Of a stretch of DNA of 64,000 nucleotides, positions 44,901 through 57,900 are shown piece by piece. This stretch comes from Dreissena polymorpha (taxonomy: Eukaryota; Mollusca; Bivalvia; Myida; Dreissenidae), in NCBI RefSeq assembly GCF_020536995.1, contig NC_068359.1, forward strand, positions 79,497,867 through 79,561,866, read 5' to 3'. Positions within the stretch are counted from its first letter, which is position 1, and each line of letters begins with the position of its first letter. The notes below the pieces were generated by a model that made no database searches, had not been told where the DNA came from, and saw nothing but the letters and a program-made list of their open reading frames with translations. The position numbers were made by a program, and so were the translations under genes.

Positions 44901-47900
44901 ACTCATTTCGTTTGTGATGAATTTAATTCTGTTGTAAGGGTGAGGGTTGTCCAGCCCTCAAACAAGTTCAAACCCCCTATGATTTTCATTGACCATTCCA
45001 AGGCGATGATTCCTTTTTTAATCAATCTTTGTTTACAGTTGGTGTATTGTCATAATAGAAGTGGATGAGATTAACCATACTGCTCCTGATAATGTTTCTG
45101 AGTTTGATTGTTTTCTATATATAGCAAAACATAAGACGTGCCTCTGTGTATCATTATTACAAAACAGTAGTAAATATATACATATTGCATAAATGATTGT
45201 AGAAAAGTATTTTTTACGATGTCAAAATCGTACCAAAGGCTTAATTACTCGTGCGTAAAAGACATGGACATTGTTTTAGAAATTACTGTCTATTTCGTTA
45301 CGGAAGGGCCTTCAATTCGGAAAAGTACCTGTCTGTAATGCTCTTCAGTCAAACTTATTCTCTTCAGTCAAACTTACAATATGTATATGTTTGTAAATTG
45401 TACTGTTATTCTAAGCAGAAAAGATCGACGTATAACAAGCGCTTTAACCGCAATCGCCTTGTTTCATGCGCGACCGATGCATCAATTTAAGTGATTGGAC
45501 ATATAGGTCAATCATGTTTGCGGAGACTTGGGATTCGAAGAAAAGGTGCATGATCGTTGTACGTCCGACGCACATTGTTTAAATCTGATATCCATTGAAA
45601 TGTAACTTACAAAAGCTTCATATCGAGCAAATATTGAATTGTTTCATCGAATTCCACGAATGATTATGCCGTTGTAAAGGTAAATTATTATACGGATCTG
45701 AGCATGTAGATATTAACGCATTTGGGAAACACATATTTCGATTGTGTATTTGATAAACAATCTGATAACACGTTACAAATACACTTCGTGTTAAGAACAA
45801 CGTTTGTGTTGTTGTACAAAGTTACGCGTGGTGTCATATGGTTATATACAAGTAAAGAAGAACTGATATCCAAACATCTTCCCATTTAGTAGTGGAAAAA
45901 AATGCTTTGCTAATTGATAACTAAATTTACATCGATATGTACAATAGTGGGGAAATTTCCGGTGTCATGTACATATTTATTCATATTAAAATGGACACAC
46001 TTTGTCAAATAATAGTGCTCTTATCAACCTGTCGGTATCGGAGTGCACTATAACTAAACTGTCGTTTGAATTCATTATGAAAAATGTAATTCTGAAACAG
46101 TAACAGTCAACAATTTATGTGTTTATTTCATTCAAATCCCCTTATATTTTGTGTGTATATTTTGTATTTATAAACGTGCTCATGGTGAGCTCGTATGAGC
46201 AATTGTGTCCGTCTTTCGTCGTTCACGTACTTAATCAGGACAATAGAGACCACATGTTTTGTAAGATTTGTGTACAGCTTTATTAGAACAATTGCCCAAA
46301 GCTTTATCGAGGCCGAGTCTAAAACTGGGTGACGTGGGATCAACATCAAAGTAAGTGAATTATATTCACGAAAAAATAGTTAACTTTAGCAGTCACGTGC
46401 TTAGCAAAGTTTCCTAAAAATTACTCAGAATATTTTGTTGTACTGATGTCTCGGCTAATTTCAAAAATTCTGCTAGTCTGCTAAATAATTGCTTCCAGGG
46501 AGGGGTGGGGGCTTGCGGTGTTAATAATGTGGCTGTAGTAAAATCGTATAGGCACTATATACATACCTTGTTCGACTCGGTCATCACTTCACTTGCTCGG
46601 AACATTAAACTAGTATGTTATTTCGCAAGCTTGACCGGAATATGATAAGGATTCCAGTCCGTTGAAATTGATTTCTGCCAGAACGTTGAGGAGTTCTGTA
46701 ACAAGAATAAAGCGCAAATATTGAAAATTTCCTGTTATAAATAGTTTATTTCCTTCTTGTCACAATCATGATGTCACTTCTACAATGAATCATTATTCAT
46801 GTTATATGTAGGGTACATTAAGCAGGAAGATTTGTTACACGCTATTCAAGCGTTATAAATAAAGCATTTCGATAAAGATAGAAGTTTAAGTTACTTATTT
46901 TCCTTAAAACTTATCAATATTGGACAGATAGTAGAAGCCATGGAGTAAGCGTAAGTAAAAAATATCTCTCATAGTGATATGCATATTCTTATGTTAATCT
47001 ACTTTATTATTTTTGTGTATTTAATGTAGAGTAGATAAGAAACTTAATGTAATATTGTTACTTTATAATAATTCAGTGTTCAATGCTTGTTAAACAAATA
47101 TATATAAAACTTTGTTAGCTTCGTAAGCCAAAATAAGTGTAGTACACTCTTTTGGCTTACATTTTTGTATCTAAACTTTACAACTATCTTGTTGTTAAAT
47201 GTGCGTTGTTTTTGTGTGAGATAAATCTCTTTGTTTTTTTCTTCAAATACTCCTTCAATAAGGGTGAAATGTGTGAGACAGATAATCTACGCTTTACACG
47301 GTGTTTTATCTAATAGCATTTACTCAGCTGCTTCCAGATAAGACCAGTTAATTCATCAGTATTCTGCATTTCAATTCGAGTATTTTTATAGCCGAATATA
47401 ATTGCGAATTGTTTATGCTACTGAAAAACTTAACTGTTAGAGTTGCACTCGAATGTAGTTAATAGTGATGTATATCGTTAGTATTTCTTATTGTAAACAT
47501 CAATGGTTCAAAACTTTAAAAATAATATGTTCAAAAATACAAAAACAACTTGGTAAGATCACGTACAATTTTACCGGTAATGTCTAAGTACGACTTTAAA
47601 TTTCTTAAGACACATGTAACTATAGCTATTTTTAACAAGGATATTATTTCCTGCACTACGCCAAAACTTAATTGTGTTAAAATGTAATCTTTTTCTCTTT
47701 GTCAATTGTACGTTATTTCGTAGTTGATGCCCGTGGCCTTTTGATATGTAGAATTTCCTTAATATGTCAATTATTTTGTTAAGTTTAGGTATCATATTTG
47801 CTTGATACATACCTGTTTATACGTATCACAAACACAGTTTAATCTTACCCCCCCCCCCCCCCCCCCCATTTCATTGAATAACACGGCACGCACACACTAA

Positions 47901-50900
47901 ATGAGTTAATCGAGCTTTGTTTTCAAGTTTAAGTTTATAAATTATCTTTCACGGCGACAAGTCAAATTAAAAATTGTTCTATATGTTGGCCTATGTATAC
48001 TTACAAATATGATTAATTTAATTCATGATAATAGTATGAATGTTTTTTCGATTATATGGAAAATTGCGGAATAAAAACATCAAATATGTACATTCATAGA
48101 AGTCCACGAAATAAAGCGAACGATGCAATTCCATAAATCTATCAGGAGGGAATTTTTTGTTCTTTTCCACTACTTGTATAACATAACACAAACTATATTG
48201 ATATTATGTTTTGTAAAAAGTATATGATTCGACGTGGTTAAAAAGCTCTGTACAAAATGAGAGTATAAGATCTAAGCACTTTTACAAAGAAAACCTCTTA
48301 AATTATTTAAAACCACTTCTTTGACTTAAATCATGTAATTATAGAGACTTTGTCATATAAAAATTACATTTATAGTAACAAAGATATAAGCTATAAAACA
48401 GGTATTATACCTGTAATTATTGGCCTAAAATGTATGTTAGTCCATTCCGGGTGCGAGTCCCAATTGGAAAAGAGAAGAGAGTGGCCCGAAAAGATCAAAT
48501 GTAATATAGTATTATCGGTATAAAAAAAAAGATAAATAACAGGAAAAGCCAATTTCCCGTTAATTGTATGTTATCGGCCGTTTCTGATATATATATTGAA
48601 ATATTTTAAATACATGTAATAAAATGAGGCTGATGTATAACTGACCGACTTTATGTACCGGTACTATATCGCAATGCTTCAAAAATAGACACTCGCCTGT
48701 TTAATTAAATTGATTACCATATACACTTGCATAAAAATAATAAACCAAAAACACGGGTATGCTCTAAGGTAAAATCATAAATATATTATTAATATCATTA
48801 TTAATTAAACATATTTATTGTTTAATAAATCCGGAATGTGGGGGTCGTAAGTTCTTATGAACTTCAACAACATTTTTTTTGAATAGTTTTATAATACATT
48901 GTAGCGTGATAATTGTCACTCATAAGCCTGCCGTCTACTAAATTTTTTTTAGAGAACTTCATTTAATACAGAATCAATATTGATTTCTTTGTCATAAATA
49001 TTGAAAAGCATGTTGTTTGGCCATAACATGAATTGTGTCTCGACACGAGCTTGTTCCCGTTTGAGGAAAAGTGAACCACTATTCTGCTATAGGTGATCAA
49101 GAAACTGCCGGGTTAACCATTTTTGACTTTTGGATTATGTCATTCATCTAAGTATTAAACAATTACTTAAACATTTTACATCGACAAACATGGGCCTTAA
49201 AGGTATATATGTAGTTTTAGACATTGTATACGAACTCATGCGATGAATGTCACAGCTAAACGTTCGTTGAAAAATATGCTGTATGCAGGAATGCGCTGTG
49301 TATATTACAAAGAGACGATGTTACAATATTCCATATCTTAAATAGATTTATTCCGAAATGTGCAAGAATTTGGAAATACCTAATAAATTGACAGTATAAG
49401 CAAATCTAACTCATTTAAACTACGATCAAAATCAAATACAATTCCAAACGTTATTATTTTATGATACTTCAATTGGTTAATAAAATAGACCAGAATCGTT
49501 TGTATCGGGGATTAAGATTTTATTGTTAACCAATGTTATTGAGATCTGGATTAAAACTAGTTAGCATACGTTGACTTTTCCTGTTTTAAATGTTTATTTG
49601 TCAATGCTGTTTCTAACATTTACAAATAAACAGAACGTCGTGTACGAGTATAACGTACAAACGCTGTCGTCACAATTTAAAACGCAATTTCTTTAGTGTG
49701 TTAATATACGAACACATCGTTTCGTACATAAATATTTTCAGACTTATGCAATGTGTGCGATTGTTATTAAACTATCCGAAAATTGATTACATAAAGATAC
49801 ATTCACCGACTATACGAGTATACCTGCGTAATGAATACGATCGTCATTACTTTCATTATTATCAACTTTTAACAAAGAAGTTGAATGATAATGTTAATAA
49901 ATTATAAAATAAGACTTTATATAATTCACAATATTCTGTGAAAAGTGCGTTAGTTACTCTGTTGGTTTTTATTTTGCATTGTTTAATTTGATGAAAATAA
50001 TTATCGCCAAGCACGATATCGATAAAACACTATTAATTTGCTTTAAAATGTGTTCGAGGGTTCTTACTAAATTAGTTCTTTATAAACTTATTTTATCAGA
50101 ACATACCGTTGGCTTATAGCAAACCTACTTACTTTAAATGCCCCAGTGGCGATACACTGTATGAGACAGCTACCGGTCATTTTACCTCGGATTAACTGCA
50201 CATGACACCGACATTTAAGTAGTAACAGTAGCAGTACTGCTCACGTAAAGCAAATCATTTACTTGCTGACAGCGACGTCAAATTTAGGTTGAGGCTAAAT
50301 ATAAACGAGTTGCCCTGGTTATGGTTTCCAGACCTAGATAAACTTTTTAAGCAAACGCTGTTATATGTTGTACATGTTAGTTCTCCAGAGCTCAAGGCAG
50401 CATGAAGCGATGATTTTTTTAACATAAGATAATGGTTTAAGAAAGCATTTTCTGTTTGCTTTAATGAATAACTCCGCAAATTATATTTTTTATGATTTTT
50501 TTTGGAACAAGAGGTTGCGAACTTTAAAATAATGCTATTGGGTTTCTAACCAAAGACTGGTACTTTGAGATTACTGGATAAAATGCACAAATTGTACAAA
50601 ACATTTATAATTCTGATATTTATTCTGAAAAAAAGTTATCTTCTGTTCTAACTATAAATACCATTTTTGATCAGAAAATGCATAAATTACGATGTTTAAG
50701 TAGTATTTGTTATTTTAATTTCACTGAGAATATAGCCTATTGTCCAGTATATTCAGCCACTATTCAGAGTTCATTGACTTTTTATACTGACTGAAAACAT
50801 TTTCAAGAAAAGTTAGACATTTAATTTAACATTTCATGTCTTTACTAACAAAATAAAGGCAAAGTTAATGACATATCAGCTACTTCTTAAGTAACATGAC

Positions 50901-51354
50901 AATTTTAGCATGGAACCCTAGCAACCCAGTGATTAGTTATATCTTCCAATCAATCAGTTATGTCATCATTTTTCTAGGAAAACATGTTATGTTTGTAATA
51001 TTTTTTTAATACATCAATAAATACATAATGATTTAGAATAAGACAAACGTACTGATTTTAAGTAAATATTTTGAAAATTATTGGCATTTTATTTTACATG
51101 TGTAGCACATTTAGCTAAATCTTTACCAAAGGCTTTTTTCAAAATTATATATAATAATAACATTTTGATTACGAAATATAAATTATGTTATTTATTTTTT
51201 TAAATACAAAGAAATATCTCAAGATTTATCAGATATGTGTCATCATTTCAAGAAAGAAGTGGGTGGTCACAGTTTTTATGAAACTATCGAAATGAAGGAT
51301 AAACTGAAATATGTGGGGGTCAATATTTTATGCGCTTAATTTAAGGCGTCTTTT
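41946..51354. other. 9.4 kb gene desert
   Basis: AT-rich DNA. All open frames are 79 codons or shorter and none has a recognisable domain or splice-linked partner. A 20-base C run lies at 47848-47867. Segments around 44930-45000 and 46490-46520 are locally GC-richer but unassigned. Confidence 0.5.
47848..47867. repeat. poly-C tract
   Basis: Twenty consecutive C (G on the minus strand), able in principle to form an i-motif or G-quadruplex. Confidence 0.9.
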
Positions 51355-51846
51355 TATAGAGTCCCTGACCAAAATCAAGGTAATAATTACTTTTAAATCA
51401 TTTACGTATTGATATACAATAAGATAGTGTTAGAATATTTGCGGAAAACAAAAGAATTTCGACGAAAACTTGTCTGGTGAAATTTTCCGAATGGTTACGG
51501 AAAAAAAGTCGATATTCGGTTGCCGAAAAATAAGCATGTGGCGGTTTCCGAAAAACAAAATGACTGCATCAAAAGATTTTAATGTTACTGACTATAACTG
51601 TTTGATATATGTATGATTTTGCTTCTCATGTAAGAATGTGTAACTTTCAAGACAGACACACTTGAAATATTAAGGCTATTCTGTCCCTCGGCAATTTCCG
51701 TAACCACTCGGAAAATGTTTGCAGACACACAATTAAATCAAAATTCTTATCTTTTCTGCAAATATTCTACCACTTGCCTGTTGTATACCAATACATAAAT
51801 GATTTTCAAGTAACAGCACATTGATTTCAGTCAGGAACACTGTTTA
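51355..51846. mobile_element. MITE or foldback element with about 150-base inverted repeats
   Basis: The left arm from 'agtccctgac' runs through 'aaatcatttacgtattg', 'tagaatatttgcgg' and 'ttccgaatggttacgg'. It is mirrored on the right arm by 'ccgtaaccactcggaa', 'ctgcaaatattcta', 'caatacataaatgatttt' and 'gtcaggaac'. The centre is about 150 bases. Nothing coding; superfamily not assigned. Confidence 0.7.
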
Positions 51847-52104
51847 TAACAGCGGAAACCAATATTCCAAACTTTTTGGTTAACAATTGTTATAATGTAA
51901 ATCGCGTGCATGCAGCATGAAATTGAATGTTCTGTCAGATAAGTGTTTCGACTTGATTGGGTAATTTTGGACTGTTCAATTCAACAGAAAAGAGCTCTTA
52001 AACGTTCATTAGACCCATGTAAAGCGAAGTAATAAAGAACCATTTTTTGTTCACTACCCAAAATGTGACGTCACGAGTTGCCTCCCTTGTTTGTTCATGC
52101 TACT

Positions 52105-52725
52105 AAAGGTAAGATTTTGAGATTAATCTTTGTCTAACGTCCGTCGTGCGTCGTCAACTAACACCTTGTCTTCAATTTCTTTAAGGGCAACATTTGAAGC
52201 TAAATATTGCCGAGAATGTTCCTCTTTACAATATCTACTGCATGTTTGAATCCGAGTCAGGAAAACACTAGATGTACGGGTCAAATCTTAGGATAGCCTT
52301 TATAGCACTCCATCAGTAACCCTTTTTTAAGCCAAGTTTAAATCGGATCAAGTGGGAATAAAACCTAGATCAAAAGGTCAACTGGTTTAATCTTAAAGAA
52401 ACGCTAACACTCCAGAAACCGCCTTTTCAAATAAATCATGATAAAAATTGATCAAAATGCTCGCCGTGAACATATCTACTCAAGTTATCTGGATCGGAGT
52501 TGGGTCAAACTAGGTCACAAGGATTAGACCTACACTAAAAACGCTACTAAATTCTCATATGTGAACTATTAACCATTGAACTTTATCTTAATATTTTCTC
52601 CACCACATCTAGGTTCTTTTAACATGATATAAAATAAAAATCAAGGTTACCAGGTAAAAATGTTGACAATTGCTGTACCTTTAAATCAGATGAGCAATTA
52701 ACGGTCATCGCTGCACTCTTGTTTT
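52105..52725 (+). mobile_element. old non-autonomous element with CGTCCGTC head and CTTGTTTT tail
   Basis: Starts with 'acgtccgtcgtgcgtcgtc' and ends 'gctgcactcttgtttt', a drifted form of the '...ccctcttgttt' end of the element at 26792-30165. The inside is diverged and without clear tandem units. Confidence 0.5.
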
Positions 52726-54299
52726 AGTATTGACCAGACGAATAATATCTGATGAAAATGTTTTTTACATTTTACGGTCAAATTGCTTGCTTATCAATTT
52801 TCATGATTATATTTTATAAACATGTAGAAAAAATCCATTATTTAGTGTTAATATATTTTAAATTAACATTCAATCGCATTTGAAATATGTAGATATAAAA
52901 GGTAATCGATAAACTCTCCACAACATTACATAATTATATTATATGACGGAAAGACAGACGGATGGGTGGAGAGGGGAATTGATTGAAAAACAGACATAAT
53001 ACAAACATTTAGCTTAATCTTATACCCAGTATCAACATCATATCTTACGAACTCTTTGAGAAATTACACTATTAAGTTTTGTTAAATTTTAAAATATTAA
53101 ACTAACCTATGTGCTCTGGTAAAAATCCGAAAGGTGATTACCAGGTTTCATGATAATATATATTTTTACTTACAATTTTAAGTAATATTAATTTTTCTGG
53201 TACAGCGCCCTTACAATTCGCAAAAATAAATAAAGTAAACCAAAGTTATAACAAGTATCTTAAACATTTTATGAGAAACCGAAGGAACGTTCCGACGGAT
53301 AGGCAGACCGGGAGACTGACAGACAGACGAACGGACAACCAGTTCAACACGGAGGACGGATTGTGAACCTTACAAACATCACCAAACCTTTTAGGGACAT
53401 ACACGTATATACGCATAGGTTTTTTTTTATTAACTATATAACATCATCGTTTCCTTACATTTTAAAATTTAATAAAACAGTAGCATAGCAATTTTGCTAA
53501 TAGTGAATTTATTTACAAAACAAAGATGATATTCATAAACGCATGAGCAAATTTAACTAATTTTTTATACACTGCGTGGTATCACCAGGCAAATTTATTA
53601 TTTGCATAATACCATTCGGCTTTGCATGATTTATACATTTGTAAACAACCAAATTACTTTCACTTTGTCATAGTGATTCTTTTAGCTTTAGGGAAATGTA
53701 TTGACATTTGTAATTACTTAGGGTTGCCCATAAGAAATACGTCCCTTTGTGCATTATATCGTAACACAAAATTTAGCTACAATAAAAACGTGTCGCAATG
53801 CTTTTTTAACCTCAAATAGTTCAGATAAGTATATAATAAAAACAGCACTAGAAAGTGTACAAATTCGTTCATAAGATACGCTAAACACAATATTCCTTTT
53901 GAGGGGTAATAAATGACTCTTCCTGTTTGAATGTCATATTCCATTGCATTATTTGCCGTGTTATCAATCATGTATGTAATAATTTTATGTTTATAATAGG
54001 TGTTATGTTGATAAGAACTTAACTTATTAAGCCTTAATATTGTCATTAATAAAATAAATACATGATTTCGTCTGTATTTCTAAATTGTCAGACTATATTA
54101 TGTTTTTTAAATCAAAATGGTATTGAATGTATTTTAACGTATAAGGGTTATCTTATTTAATACCCGACCTAAATATTACCAGAGTTTTGATATCACGACT
54201 GTAAAAATTGTCCGACCCGTTTTTAAACTTTTCAGGAGTTTTTTTTTTTAATTCATAAAAATTGCCATGATTTCCATAATCATGTCTCCATCTATTTCA
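52726..54299. other. gene-free stretch with tetranucleotide remnants
   Basis: Two ACGG/CAGA-rich bits (52943-52975 and 53291-53355) look like stumps of pearl-type elements. No gene seen. Confidence 0.4.
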
Positions 54300-54356
54300 G
54301 CTAAATGTAAGTGAATAAATCCCCATTGGATGAAGAAATAGTGTGAGGTATAAGCA

Positions 54357-54942
54357 ATGGCGCAAGCTGACATCAGGAAGGCAAACATCCTGGCATATCT
54401 ACACCTACGTGTTGTACGTAGAGTCCTTAGACGTCTTTTGGATCATGGCGTTACAAGAGAAAAACCTTCTTTGAGGATTGATCATTATTTATTTCACCAC
54501 ATGAGTAAAATAAACCAACACCCGATCGGTATTCAAAACCAAAATCACTTGTTTCCAGGCTTTGGTGTGAACGCAAACGTTGACGATTGGCCGGTTTATT
54601 TGTTTCCGTTTCTAATAGATATAACTGGGCAAGGATGGCTACATGAGGACTTGCGCGATTCAGTTCGCCAGATAAGTCAAGCCAGAATGGAACTGTATTC
54701 AAAAATTGTTATAGGCATAAGCAAAGAATATTTTGAACAACAGGTGAAGATTGTACAAACTGCGGTTCAAAGAATATGCCAGTGCATATCAGACATGCAA
54801 TTTACCGATGAGATAAATGACGAAATAAGGAATGTCGAGGAAATGAGGGAACCTCGTGATAATGCAGATTTCGTCGAAGCGTATAACATAAATCACCATA
54901 CTGAAAAATCATATCGACAGAGAGTTATGGAATTTACAGAAA
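54357..54942 (+). CDS. HEPN-domain exon, second gene
   Basis: 586 bases, phase 1 donor 'gtaattt'. Core 'LFPGF' and 'DWPVYLFPFLIDITGQ' match the first gene. In the helix where nuclease HEPN proteins have R-x4-6-H, this reads QARMELYSKI with no histidine, so a catalytic RNase role is unlikely. Confidence 0.8.
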
Positions 54943-57900
54943 GTAATTTATATACAAACACTTTGTCTTTGCAAGTGCTTTATGATTTATTTGATAAACT
55001 CTACGAATGTGTTTATTATATAAAAAGACTTAATAAAGCTTTTATTTACAGATCAGCAGCGCCTTCACGACTTCATTACGCAAAACGCTGGGAATTACGA
55101 AGCACAAGGTACAATTACAACGTTAGATGAATATGTTTCGTTAAACTTAACGTCAAAAAAATATTTAATTAGTCAATACTAGTTCCTACAATTGATCAGT
55201 TACGTAAGCATTTCTGATAAATTCTTATGTATTGCGAACATATCGCAATTCATGTTCTGTATTACAGGTTTAACAACACCTACGATGGACATTTAACTGA
55301 ATTTATAAATACATTTGCCGTACATTTGGACATGCTTCCTTGTGTTTTGCATTCAATACGTAATTGTTTCAGACGAAGAACTCGAGGATTTGAGTATTCG
55401 CGACCAAGATCATACTCGTGACTTAGAACAAGGTAAAGGAACTAGTAGTTGTATGACATGCGTAAATGTCAGTAATTATGAATATGTTCACTGTCATGAG
55501 CTTCATTATGTCTAGAATTTATGTCAAATTCTAGAAAAACAAAACAATGGCATGCGTGCTTAAGACAAGTATTCATTGTGTATTTTTATTTTGCTATCGT
55601 ATGCTTTAAATAATAATGACTCATCATAATTTTCAGCACATCAACAGGGACACGATATTACAAGCCGAAGTTTACCACCACGATCTGCATCCGGCAAATA
55701 TCCCATAAATATGCCAGGTTAATTTAATGCGATGATGAGTAATTTTCAAGAAAATAAATATAGTTTCTATTGGTGACAAATTATGTGACGATGTTTAATT
55801 TGTGCGCTGATGTTAGATAGAATTTAGATTGTATATTATCTATGAAAGTAATGACATATAAACATGTAAAATAATTTCGAACGTTTAAACATTTTGTACA
55901 TACTTTCACGTATACTGTAAAATATTAATAAAAGGATTATATTAATATTCACGACAAGAAATGAGATAAGTAAGATATACGAACATACAATGCCATGACT
56001 AATTCTTTTGACAATGGGTATCTATTGAAATTTTACTTGTCAGCTCAATATTCCTACACGTTTAGTCTTACTAATTAATTTTTTAACACAGAATTAACAG
56101 TCGAAATAGACATATCAGGATGTAACAGTGCGGAACTGCATCAGGTAGCGGATCGTATTGTCAACTCTTTCAACAACAGAGGTGAACACAGCCTGGATCC
56201 AGCAAACACATGTATCAAGAACACACTGGATAATACATTTATGTCATATGGAGGCAAGGCGTTATTTGATGATTGTATAGAGACATGTACACCAGTTACA
56301 ATAAATAGTTATTATAATGTTAAAATAAGCTTGTTAAGTTTTTAAAGTAAACGTGTATAAGGTTTTTTGTTTCGGCGCTCCAGTTTTAATCAAAATGATA
56401 TGTTAATATTTATAAACATGTGTGTTTTGCAATTAATTTTTGGTACGGATATAGTTCATCATGCCGTTCAACCGGTGTAGACATGCCAATAGTGTGTCCT
56501 GACCTATCAAATGCGGTGAACATTCATAATTATAGTTGTACTGGTGTATTGCATTTATTATCCTTTATAGTAAAGAAAACGGTAACTTACCGTTAATAAA
56601 CGACTAGCGCAGGGAAACTATTTTGCTTGCCTATAATTAGACTGGAGACTGAGTATATTGTTTAAACACAATAATGTGCTGAATATTTTCTGTAACTGAA
56701 TAATGAATTTTGACGGAGTTGTTTATATTTTAATAAAATTGTGTACTTCGCGTACATTGTTGAATGAACATTTCTCTCATATACAATAATTGGTATACAC
56801 TCGTTGGTGTGCCTACTAAGTATATTTTGATATGATTTTAGAATATTATGTACAACAAGGTTGCATACAAGTTGTGGTGCGTCCTCGTTCCATCAAAGAT
56901 ATGTTTCAATTGCTGACGGACTGTGTCAATGGAACTCTTACACAGCACTTACAGCCGATTACAGAATTCATACGAATGCTTTATAATTGTCAAAATTACG
57001 AACAAGAGGCTGTGATGTACAAAGATAATTACGACCATATGATGGACAACATAGGTATGTTTCGTCTCGGTGTACCGTGCTCTACAACTTTCTATTCTTC
57101 TACTTTTCTACACAATGGCTCAATAACGCGGTGACCGTTCAAACTAGTTGATATACGGCAGTAGATCACGTCACTGTCATATCCAGTCAATGCGTATTCA
57201 TAATCGTCGGCTTACCACATTATAGAATTTGATGCTATTCGTTAATCACGGATTTAAAATACCATCAGATAGTCCGTGCATCACTTAAAGCATTTTTATA
57301 ATAAGCAGACATTAAATGTGTGACGAATACAACAAAAAAACAGTGGCGACATAAGTTCTACTGGACTTGCATAGCAATATAAGATTGTAATTGTTTTGTG
57401 GAATTTGGGTCGTATTAATTTTTAGCAATAGTTTTATGTTTATAACATTAACTTATGACCAGTCGTTGCGATTCCGAAAACAATGTCTTTTTTCTGGATA
57501 GCACTGTTAGCCATTATACGAATAGGCCCATAGATATGTGCATAACACATTAAGCGAAATATCTCCTTTCTGGATTAGTAGTATTTATTTTTAGCAGAAA
57601 CACGTCAGCCTCTGCAGACGCTTTAGGTGAATTTAAAGGTTCAAGGTCTTTAAATTTTAAAACAACACAAAGTACATAAAATTGTCAAGTAAGGAAATAA
57701 TAATAACATATTTAAACATTTTAGGGAAAATGGCTTGCCGTCATTAAAGGGACCTTTTCACACATTTTGGCAGATATTGAAGTTTTTCATGAAATGCTTT
57801 ATATTAATAAATGTAAACATTGGATCTAAAAAGCTCCAGTAAAAAGCAACATTAAAATTAAAGAAAAAAAAGTAACCGTCAACTGGGCTCGAACCACTGA

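Noticed and set aside
45251-45490. 79-codon plus-strand open frame
   Set aside because: No domain, no splice-linked neighbour, and AT-rich composition typical of the gene desert.
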